Assembly (NCBI GenBank): GCA_027012915.1
Contig: JALUYN010000630.1
Span: 1-6,363, forward strand
Origin: Cellvibrionaceae bacterium
GTDB taxonomy: Bacteria > Pseudomonadota > Gammaproteobacteria > Pseudomonadales > Cellvibrionaceae
Length of the DNA: 6,363 nucleotides
Reading direction: 5' to 3'
Notes under the pieces: model-generated
Told to the model about the DNA's origin: nothing
Seen by the model: only the letters and a program-made list of their open reading frames with translations
Databases searched by the model: none
Made by a program: the position numbers and the translations under genes
Shown: positions 1 to 5,173 of the stretch, piece after piece
How the letters are laid out: each line of letters begins with the position of its first letter
Numbering within the stretch: the first letter of the stretch is position 1

Positions 1-462
1 AAAGTCACCAGTAATAGATTCTTCCAGAATGTACTTGCGGCCGTCGAATTCCCTTACATCTTTGCCCTCACCTACCAAAGTGCCGTAGCCCGTAGCGGTA
101 TAAAATGCGGGAATGCCTGCGCCACCTGCGCGCATCTTCTCCGCCAGGGTGCCCTGCGGCGTCAATTCCACTTCCAACTCGCCGGCCAGCAACTGCTCTT
201 CAAACAGCTTATTTTCACCCACGTAGGACGACACCATTTTCTTGATCTGCTTGTCCTCCAGCAGAACACCGAGACCAAATCCATCCACGCCGCAGTTGTT
301 GGAAACCACCGTCAAGCCGCGCGTACCCCGATGCTTGATTTCGGCAATCAGATTTTCGGGGATACCACACAGGCCGAAGCCGCCTGCGATAATAGTCATA
401 TCGTCTTCCAGGCCAGCCATTGCCTCTTCGTAACAGCCCACCACCTTGTCAAAACCCGACAC
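1..462 (-). CDS. scoA: 3-oxoacid CoA-transferase subunit A (partial, C-terminus beyond the window edge)
   Basis: This is the A subunit of a family I CoA transferase, which moves CoA from a donor such as succinyl-CoA onto an acetoacetate-like oxoacid in the cytoplasm. The B subunit, which carries the catalytic glutamate, would lie downstream, outside the window. The 154 visible residues cover about two thirds of the usual ~230. They include the glycine-rich signature [13 protein letters not shown] (26-38), [15 protein letters not shown] (54-68), SYVGEN (79-84), [20 protein letters not shown] (99-118) and TATGYGTL (122-129). The start is GTG (460-462), giving SGFDKVV as in family members. An in-frame TGA two codons upstream rules out a longer start, and a GAGGTGA-type Shine-Dalgarno lies just before it. 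It is divergent from a LysR gene. From memory it resembles Pseudomonas DhcA (3-dehydrocarnitine CoA-transferase), which also lies near a regulator gene, so acetoacetate and dehydrocarnitine are both possible substrates. Confidence 0.93.
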   Translation of the reverse strand, partial: MSGFDKVVGCYEEAMAGLEDDMTIIAGGFGLCGIPENLIAEIKHRGTRGLTVVSNNCGVDGFGLGVLLEDKQIKKMVSSYVGENKLFEEQLLAGELEVELTPQGTLAEKMRAGGAGIPAFYTATGYGTLVGEGKDVREFDGRKYILEESITGDF

Positions 463-540
463 ACGTCACCTCGTCAAATAGTCGTTGCATTGAATGTGGA
501 TCAGAATGTGGGAGCGGGTTATATTTATCAAACGGAAAAA

Positions 541-574
541 TATTAACAATTAATAAATAAATTCTATTAATAGA
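541..574. promoter_or_regulatory. Two AT-rich dyads in the scoA/lysR divergent control region
   Basis: Two inverted repeats lie in the gap between the divergent genes. One is TATTAA-N3-TTAATA (541-555) and the other is the perfect 12-bp palindrome TCTATTAATAGA (563-574). Their centres are about 20.5 bp apart, close to two helical turns. LysR-type regulators usually bind a pair of short AT-rich interrupted dyads in such gaps, so these are the best candidates for the adjacent regulator's sites. The second dyad ends 12 bp before the lysR ATG, where binding could also repress lysR itself. Neither dyad is an exact T-N11-A box, so the assignment is inference. Confidence 0.4.
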
Positions 575-586
575 TGATTCGCCCCT

Positions 587-1486
587 ATGAGCCATATCAC
601 CCTAAAGCAGGTCCGCGCTTTTGTAGCCGTCGCGCAAGCACGCAACTTTGCGGAAGCCGCAGAAGCCCTGCATTTGTCGCAACCTGCTCTGAGCAGCGCC
701 ATTAAGACTCTGGAGGAAAGCCTGGGCGGGCAGCTATTGGCGCGCACAACCCGCACCTTCGCATTGACGCCGGAAGGACAAGACTTTTACCCCAGGGCGC
801 GCCAGTTACTCAAAGACTGGGATGATGCCACGGACAACTTGAAGAGTCAGTTCGCCCTGCGTACAGGTACCATCAGCATCGCGGCCATGCCCTCTTTCGC
901 CAGCAACCTGTTGCCGCAGGCTATAGGTCACTACCGCGCAAAGCACCCCAATGTGAAGATTGCCTTACACGACGTAGTTGCCGAAGAAGTGGTGAGCATG
1001 GTACGCAGTGGCAAGGTGGAACTGGGCATCAGTTTTAGACCACAGGAGTCCGAAGACCTGCAATTTTCACCACTGTTCAATGACACCTTTGTAGCGGTAG
1101 TTCCACCACAGCACCCTCTCAATGACAGCGCTCGTGTTACCGCGCGACATCTGTTGCAGAACGATCTCATTACACTGCAACCGCCATCCCAGATGCGACA
1201 GCTGATTGAAACCGCCATCAACCGCGAGGGTTTACAGTTTCAACCGGAGTTTGAAAGCCACCAGCTCACCACCATTGGCCGTATGGTGGCCAGCAGTTTG
1301 GGCGTCAGCATTGTGCCCGCACTGTGCCAGCAGCAGATGCAGGAACTCGGAGCCCACTGCCGCCCCTTGATTCGACCGCGAATTCAGTGTGAAGTAGGCA
1401 TTATTACTCGCCGCCGCTACCCGCTGTCTGCAGCCTCTCGAGGACTGACAGATACACTGCGCCGGAACTTTTCTCAGACAACATAA
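587..1486 (+). CDS. LysR-family transcriptional regulator
   Basis: This is a 299-residue DNA-binding regulator of the usual LysR length. The N-terminal winged helix-turn-helix spans about residues 4-63: LKQVRAFVAVAQARNF, then AAEALHLSQPALSSAIKTLE as the helix-turn-helix, then LLARTTRTFALTPEG as the wing. A linker helix follows to about 90. The effector-binding domain runs from about 92 (GTISIAAMPSFASNLLP) to the end and includes the typical GKVELGISF. The start is ATG at 587, with no clear Shine-Dalgarno before it. The gene is divergent from the CoA-transferase gene, the classical arrangement for a LysR activator and its target. A role in controlling oxoacid or carnitine-type catabolism is therefore inferred; the effector is unknown. 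DUF4112 follows after 20 bp and is probably co-transcribed. Confidence 0.95.
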   Translation: MSHITLKQVRAFVAVAQARNFAEAAEALHLSQPALSSAIKTLEESLGGQLLARTTRTFALTPEGQDFYPRARQLLKDWDDATDNLKSQFALRTGTISIAAMPSFASNLLPQAIGHYRAKHPNVKIALHDVVAEEVVSMVRSGKVELGISFRPQESEDLQFSPLFNDTFVAVVPPQHPLNDSARVTARHLLQNDLITLQPPSQMRQLIETAINREGLQFQPEFESHQLTTIGRMVASSLGVSIVPALCQQQMQELGAHCRPLIRPRIQCEVGIITRRRYPLSAASRGLTDTLRRNFSQTT

Positions 1487-1506
1487 GCCTCAACCGATAC
1501 CACGCC

Positions 1507-1995
1507 ATGCCCCAACCAGCCGACCTAAACAAGCAGCAACAACTGCAGAAACTTACTCGCCGCCTGGACCGTTACGCCAGTCTGCTGGATAACAAGTTTC
1601 GAATTCCCGGCACCCGAATCCGCTTTGGTTGGGATGCCATCATCGGCTTGATCCCCGGGCTCGGGGACAGCATCGCTCTGTTGTTGTCTGCGGTAATCCT
1701 TATCGAAGCCAAACGCATCGGCGCACCAAAATCATTGCTGCTGAAAATGGCTGGCAACATGGGGCTGGAATGGCTGATCGGACTGGTGCCCATACTGGGT
1801 GACATCTTCGATGTGTACTGGAAAGCCAACATTCGCAATATGGATTTACTGAAACAACATCTCAGTCGCGAGAACGCCAATCTGGCCTTACCCGAAACAC
1901 CGGTACCTGGCCGCGGATGGTATTGGAGTTTGATTATCATTGGCGGGCTGTTTCTCTACCTGGTGGTAGTTTCCCTTGGGCAAATCCCGCTCTAG
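1507..1995 (+). CDS. DUF4112 domain-containing small membrane protein
   Basis: This is a 162-residue protein of unknown function. The DUF4112 core runs from about residue 20 to 118: LDNKFRIPGTRIRFGWDAII, then GLIPGLGDSIALLLSAVILI, then the second copy of the motif, GLVPILGDIFDVYWKANIRN. The two G-L-[IV]-P-x-L-G-D motifs (47-54 and 92-99) are 45 residues apart and look like an internal duplication around two hydrophobic helices. A third hydrophobic stretch at about 139-157 near the C-terminus is a clear membrane segment. The start is ATG 1507, 20 bp after the lysR stop, with only a poor ribosome-binding site, so translational coupling to lysR is possible. The TAG stop (1993-1995) lies inside the left arm of an inverted-repeat element, so the last residues may have been altered by its insertion. 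Membrane location is well supported; function is unknown. Confidence 0.88.
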   Translation: MPQPADLNKQQQLQKLTRRLDRYASLLDNKFRIPGTRIRFGWDAIIGLIPGLGDSIALLLSAVILIEAKRIGAPKSLLLKMAGNMGLEWLIGLVPILGDIFDVYWKANIRNMDLLKQHLSRENANLALPETPVPGRGWYWSLIIIGGLFLYLVVVSLGQIPL

Positions 1996-2096
1996 CAAGC
2001 TGTTGATTTTCGTTTTCGAGGCAGCCAATGCACCAACAGTAGGCGCTTTTTAACGCCACAGAGGCAACGCAGATAGAAAATCAACAGTCTGCTAGA
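1991..2096. repeat. ~106-bp element with 21-bp terminal inverted repeats (MITE- or REP-like)
   Basis: The ends are inverted copies. The left arm is 1991-2011 (TCTAGCAAGCTGTTGATTTTC); read on the opposite strand, the right arm 2076-2096 matches it at 19 of 21 positions, differing only in AG versus GA at positions 8-9. A small central hairpin, GGCG (2042-2045) with CGCC (2054-2057), sits near the midpoint, so the whole element could fold into one long hairpin. Both ends carry CTAG, which could be part of the repeat or a palindromic 4-bp target duplication. The element has no room for a protein gene. It may be a non-autonomous mobile repeat or an intergenic structured repeat acting as a bidirectional terminator. 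It lacks the T-run of a standard intrinsic terminator. Confidence 0.6.
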
Positions 2097-2217
2097 CAAC
2101 CGCAATCCAATCTACTTCCAGCATCTGCCCCTCGGTAGCAACCCAATTCTGCAATCCGCCTGTGATTGCAGATGACTGCGCAGCCACGCTTGATTCATCG
2201 AACCCAATACCTATCAT
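2092..2217 (-). pseudogene. Short reading frame, possible C-terminal gene remnant
   Basis: A 41-codon frame starts at ATG 2215-2217 and stops at TAG (2092-2094) within the right arm of the inverted-repeat element. The peptide begins MIGIGFDESS and ends GQMLEVDWIAVV. A closing hydrophobic 'EVDWIAVV' is reminiscent of the last strand of RidA/YjgF-type enamine deaminases, but the remainder does not match that family convincingly. The in-frame TAA five codons before the ATG closes the frame upstream. No good ribosome-binding site is visible. It could be the tail of a decayed gene disrupted near the element, or chance; I do not assign a function. Confidence 0.22.
2190..2217 (+). promoter_or_regulatory. 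Candidate sigma-70 promoter for the exported thioredoxin-like gene
   Basis: TTGATT (2190-2195) and TATCAT (2212-2217) are separated by 16 bp. They match the -35 and -10 consensus at 4 of 6 and 5 of 6 positions. The expected transcription start near 2224 leaves a leader of about 29 nt containing the AAAGG ribosome-binding site (2242-2246). It is the best promoter-like pair in this gap, assigned from sequence pattern only. Confidence 0.4.
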
Positions 2218-2252
2218 AGGCGCACTTCGTTATTGCTGCTTAAAGGCTCTTC

Positions 2253-3065
2253 ATGCACCAACTGCTATCCGCGCTATTACTTTTTCTGTTCGCTTCAAAG
2301 GCCCTGGCAGTGATTTATTTTGAAGTTGAAAACGCACAATCAGGAAAGCTCCAGAACAGCGTCGAGTTTCTCACCAAGGCTACCAATAAAGAGCGCCAGG
2401 GCGTGCTCTACATTACCTGGTCGGAGCGTTTCTGCGAGAAAGATTGCGATACCTTTGAGGCCATCGACTCCTTTGATGATCTCGCCAAGTCCAACCTTGT
2501 CGATGTCATTATCGTAAATATCGATACGCCTTCTCGCTGGCGCGAGGTTCGGGGAAAACGCCTCAATGAGCTTTCACGTCGCTGGTCGAACTCAATCATG
2601 TCGCACGCATCAAGGAATACCACTGCGCCATTTGGCGGTTACTTCAATACGACTGATTGGCCATTGGTAATTATGCAAAACACCAACGGCAGCATCTTTC
2701 ACATGCGCGTCGATCCGCAAACCCGAGCCCACGACTACTACGATTGGTGGGGCGAAAAATATTTTTGGCACTCCCACCAAGCGCTTAATTCCATTGCCTG
2801 GCGCTACTTCAAAAACCATCGAGAACAACCTGCAATTGCGCCCGATGATGAGAAGTATCAAGAGATCATAAAGCTGATACAGCGCTCACTGGAACTCGAA
2901 GTTAACTACAACAACCTCGACACTCACGCAGCATTACTGTTCCTTGGAGGCGACTATACCGGCGCGCTGAAGCGAGCCAAACAGGCTATTGATCGAGCCA
3001 AGTCAGAAGGTGAAGACTACGCCGACACAACTCAACTCATCGAAGAGATTATCGCCAAGCTTTAG
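2253..3065 (+). CDS. Exported thioredoxin-fold-like protein with CxxxC motif and TPR-like C-terminus (function unknown)
   Basis: I do not recognise a named family for this 270-residue protein. It has a clear signal peptide: hydrophobic core LLSALLLFLF and likely cleavage after ALA (17-19). The mature N-terminal half looks thioredoxin-like: a GVLYITW strand (50-56), then C61-EKD-C65 at the start of a helix, a VDVIIVNID strand (83-91), and DWPLVIM (135-141), whose proline could be the fold's cis-proline, followed by an NGSIFHMRVD hairpin (145-154). The cysteine spacing is CxxxC instead of the redox-active CxxC. A YDWWGEKYFW aromatic segment (163-172) follows. The C-terminus (about 215-270, THAALLFLGGDYTGALKRAK) resembles one or two TPR helices. 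The start is ATG 2253 with AAAGG 6 nt upstream. It probably acts in the periplasm as a redox, metal-binding or scaffold protein. It lies 66 bp upstream of the next exported-protein gene. Confidence 0.7.
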   Translation: MHQLLSALLLFLFASKALAVIYFEVENAQSGKLQNSVEFLTKATNKERQGVLYITWSERFCEKDCDTFEAIDSFDDLAKSNLVDVIIVNIDTPSRWREVRGKRLNELSRRWSNSIMSHASRNTTAPFGGYFNTTDWPLVIMQNTNGSIFHMRVDPQTRAHDYYDWWGEKYFWHSHQALNSIAWRYFKNHREQPAIAPDDEKYQEIIKLIQRSLELEVNYNNLDTHAALLFLGGDYTGALKRAKQAIDRAKSEGEDYADTTQLIEEIIAKL

Positions 3066-3085
3066 AGGCTATAACTATCACTCCG

Positions 3086-3113
3086 AACATCCGATGTTAG
3101 ACATTTCTATAAT
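3086..3113 (+). promoter_or_regulatory. Dyad plus TATAAT: possible activator-dependent promoter of the PhlG-like gene
   Basis: A perfect 6-bp inverted repeat with a 1-bp centre, AACATC-C-GATGTT (3086-3098), lies directly upstream of a consensus -10 hexamer TATAAT (3108-3113). No -35-like hexamer is present at the right distance; the dyad covers that position. A promoter dependent on a regulator bound at the dyad is one reading. However, the start point would fall only about 12 nt before the ATG at 3132, overlapping the AAGAGAG ribosome-binding region. Both genes could instead be read from the promoter upstream of 2253. Confidence 0.3.
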
Positions 3114-3131
3114 AATAAAGAGAGCACACAA

Positions 3132-3887
3132 ATGAATAAGACCTGGAAAGTGCTGGCGGTTTTTACCGTTGTCATCGCCACCAGCATTTGGTTGGCATCA
3201 CCAACACCACTGGTTCGCGATACACCAAGAGATCTACCATGGACCCTGCCTGACTATCGCGACGCCAAAGTCGAATGGCGCATCGACGAGTTGGGACGCA
3301 TCGAAAATCATGTCGAGCACTTTTTTCTGGAAGGTATTAGCTCTGACATGGTGGCCTGGTTCTACCAGCAACTGCCAATCTCCACCGTCAATCTCAACGG
3401 CCAAAACTACCCGCTGTACCATCTATTCCACCCAACCGAACACGGTCGCATCCGCGTCGTCGAAGCGGCCCCCGATGGCACTGCTGGAATGGCGGCCGGC
3501 GCCATTATTATGCGCGAGGAGTGGTTTGGAGAGTTCGATAGCAAAGGGGCAGCACGTTTGGAAGAATTCTCGAGCAACGGCATGCTCGCCAAACCCAGCA
3601 TCGCCGGAATCATCTCACTGGGGCAAGTGCAGCACATCTACACCAACACTGCCGCAGGCACACACTATCGGGTGGAGGCCACGATCGGCTCCGACTTGCC
3701 GATAATTGGCAGGCTGATTAACTACTATATACGCACTCAGGTGTTTCACCCTGAGTTCATGACCCAGTGGCAGCGGCATCAAATCCAGGAAGTCTCCAGC
3801 CTGCAGTTTTTCTTGCCGCAACTGTACGCGCAGAAAGACCAAGCCAAAGATAATCACTTTGTCCTAAACATCGAGACAGCGCCCTGA
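3132..3887 (+). CDS. Membrane-anchored PhlG-like (DAPG hydrolase family) protein
   Basis: This 251-residue protein has an N-terminal hydrophobic segment (about 5-23, VLAVFTVVIATSIWLA) after a lysine, so it is probably an uncleaved anchor with the domain in the periplasm. The domain resembles PhlG, the zinc hydrolase that cleaves a C-C (acetyl-ring) bond of 2,4-diacetylphloroglucinol. Shared-looking features are EHFFLEGISSDMVAWFY (62-78), the histidine-rich YHLFHPTEHG (96-105), REEWFGEF (128-135) and a late H216-QIQ-E220 followed by FFLPQLYA (226-233). In PhlG the zinc ligands are a His, a Glu and a later HxxxE pair. Candidates here are H100 or H104, E129 or E130, H216 and E220. Substrate is unknown; a hydrophobic ketone or lipid is possible. 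The start is ATG 3132 after AAGAGAG. Its stop codon lies in a GC-rich hairpin facing the convergent phyH-type gene. The family call rests on motif memory. Confidence 0.68.
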   Translation: MNKTWKVLAVFTVVIATSIWLASPTPLVRDTPRDLPWTLPDYRDAKVEWRIDELGRIENHVEHFFLEGISSDMVAWFYQQLPISTVNLNGQNYPLYHLFHPTEHGRIRVVEAAPDGTAGMAAGAIIMREEWFGEFDSKGAARLEEFSSNGMLAKPSIAGIISLGQVQHIYTNTAAGTHYRVEATIGSDLPIIGRLINYYIRTQVFHPEFMTQWQRHQIQEVSSLQFFLPQLYAQKDQAKDNHFVLNIETAP

Positions 3888-3895
3888 ACGGGCGC
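3879..3895. terminator. GC-rich hairpin between convergent genes
   Basis: GCGCCC (3879-3884), loop TGAAC (3885-3889) and GGGCGC (3890-3895) form a perfect 6-bp GC stem. The TGA stop of the upstream gene occupies the loop. It lies in the 19-bp space between the ends of two convergent genes, where a shared bidirectional terminator is expected. Neither side has a convincing T-run, so it may only be a weak or transcript-stabilising hairpin. A further palindrome, CGCGTACGCG (3893-3902), overlaps it. Confidence 0.4.
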
Positions 3896-3906
3896 GTACG
3901 CGGGAC

Positions 3907-5079
3907 TCAGATACTGAGATCGTGAAGGTTGTAATCCTTTAGGCTGGCCTTGGCAGCCGCATCCCACTGGAAACTCTTGCCGGCATCTTCAAACGGCTGA
4001 TACACATAGGGCTTTTCGTCGGGAAAGCGCTGTTTGCGCGCCTCAATGGCGTAACCGATGACTTTGGAGCGTTCTTCAATCAACGCTTCATCGTACACCT
4101 CGGCCTGGCTGTGCATACCGGCTCCCTGAACGTTGAGCACAGATGAACGACGATGAAATCCGAAATTGACGGTCACACGCGGCTCAAAACCGGAATTGGG
4201 AAACGAGCCGTGCACCAGCTGACGATTACAGATAACCACATCGCCCGCTTCGCACACCAGCGGCACCATGCCTTCAATCCGCTCACTGCCCGACTCAGCT
4301 ACCAACTGCTTGATATCCACCTTGCCCACTTTGTGACTGCCAGGCAGTACCCAGACGCCGTTCACCGGAGTACTGCCATAGACCTGTGCCATAAAATTAA
4401 AGCCGTGGATGCCTTCATCAAAACTCTCACTGTCCCAGTGGGTAGTACCGTCTTGATGCCAGGAAACCGCAGCGCCAATTCCCGGGTCTTTGATAAATAA
4501 GCACTCATTGAAGGGCGCAAAATCACTGCCGTTTACCGCCTCAGCCACTTGCAACAGCTGCGGATGGCCGTAGACTCTCAGCGCGGTCTCGGAGAACTGC
4601 AGCGATCCCATCAATAAAAACGGCGCCTGTTCGGGGGCGTCTTCAGCAGCCTCAGGTTCGCGTAATTTCACCTGGTGGCGACCATTGGCGAGCTCGGTTC
4701 CACCCAGAGGATCACCCAGAGGTTTAGCCCAGAGCAGATTCAGAGACTGACAATCAGCCCCAAGCGCAGGCTTGCCGTCTTTGGTAACCTTGCCATGGGG
4801 CTCGGCCGGAAAAGTCTCGCGCAGGGCATTCAGCTCATCGCGAATATCCTTGAGCTCGTCTTCCTTGAGTACCCCTTCAAATACATAGAATCCATATTGC
4901 CAATAGGCGTCGAGGATCGCCTTGTCCAAATTGCCCTGTGCATCAAAGCGGATGGGACCACGATTGGGCAGCTGGTAAGCAGCACGCTCCCCAGCAACCA
5001 GATATTCCCGCATGGCCTGCGCATCCTCTCCATAGTGCGCCGCGCAAGCATCAATTGATTTGCTAATGTCTTGCTTCAT
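3907..5079 (-). CDS. Phytanoyl-CoA dioxygenase (PhyH) family Fe(II)/2-oxoglutarate oxygenase
   Basis: This is a 390-residue cytoplasmic oxygenase of the PhyH family. Such enzymes hydroxylate a substrate using O2 and 2-oxoglutarate, with Fe(II) held by a HxD...H triad. The triad is visible as H208 and D210 in SWHQDGTTHW and H290 in QLVHGSFPNSG. R301 in PRVTVNFGFHRR is the likely 2-oxoglutarate salt-bridge residue. The double-stranded beta-helix core also shows NECLFIKDPG (191-200), GVWVLPGSH (241-249) and EAGDVVICNRQ (277-287). YWQYGFYVFEGVL (59-71) is the usual start of the fold. It is longer than many PhyH proteins (about 290-300) because of an N-terminal extension, a mid-region insert (about 115-155) and a C-terminal tail. 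I chose ATG 5077-5079, with AGAGGG 7 nt upstream; the longer GTG (5097) lies inside the operator palindrome. It is probably controlled by the divergent TetR gene. Substrate unknown. Confidence 0.92.
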   Translation of the reverse strand: MKQDISKSIDACAAHYGEDAQAMREYLVAGERAAYQLPNRGPIRFDAQGNLDKAILDAYWQYGFYVFEGVLKEDELKDIRDELNALRETFPAEPHGKVTKDGKPALGADCQSLNLLWAKPLGDPLGGTELANGRHQVKLREPEAAEDAPEQAPFLLMGSLQFSETALRVYGHPQLLQVAEAVNGSDFAPFNECLFIKDPGIGAAVSWHQDGTTHWDSESFDEGIHGFNFMAQVYGSTPVNGVWVLPGSHKVGKVDIKQLVAESGSERIEGMVPLVCEAGDVVICNRQLVHGSFPNSGFEPRVTVNFGFHRRSSVLNVQGAGMHSQAEVYDEALIEERSKVIGYAIEARKQRFPDEKPYVYQPFEDAGKSFQWDAAAKASLKDYNLHDLSI

Positions 5080-5094
5080 AATAGAACCCTCTCT

Positions 5095-5140
5095 CACAGT
5101 TTTTATTATTAATAAAATTTAATTAATAATAAAAACTGTG
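5095..5140. promoter_or_regulatory. 46-bp near-perfect palindrome: likely TetR operator between phyH and tetR
   Basis: Arms of 19 bp (5095-5113, CACAGTTTTTATTATTAAT, and its exact inverse at 5122-5140) flank an 8-bp centre AAAATTTA. Across the full 46 bp only one symmetric pair (5114/5121) fails to match. Each half also contains a smaller dyad, TTATTAATAA (5106-5115) and TAATTAATAA (5120-5129), centred 14 bp apart, so two regulator dimers could bind. The site starts 15 bp before the phyH-type ATG and ends 33 bp before the tetR ATG, where binding would block both promoters. Its AT-rich core, for example TAAAAT at 5113-5118, could supply -10 elements. Because both outer ends read GTG outward, the longest open frames of both genes begin at these mirrored GTGs. 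I take those as artefacts. Confidence 0.78.
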
Positions 5141-5173
5141 GCAAGTACTAATTCTGTATTTTCAGGTCAAAAA

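Noticed and set aside
242..546. Plus-strand open frames of 63 and 71 codons antisense to the CoA-transferase gene and its upstream gap
   Set aside because: They lie largely opposite a well-conserved gene, have no family resemblance and no good ribosome-binding site.
3169..3705. 178-codon plus-strand frame overlapping the PhlG-like gene in another frame
   Set aside because: Its residues are rich in S, P, T and W as in frame-shadow translations, and the overlapping 251-residue frame has a membrane anchor and family motifs.
4675..5058. 127-codon plus-strand frame opposite the PhyH gene
   Set aside because: It is antisense to the catalytic gene's N-terminal part, has no recognisable domain, and is best explained as a shadow.
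541..5140. Shared ATTAAT cores in the scoA/lysR gap and the phyH/tetR palindrome as one common regulon site
   Set aside because: The similarity is limited to short AT-rich words expected in promoter DNA; the flanking CACAGT/ACTGTG ends are absent from the lysR region.
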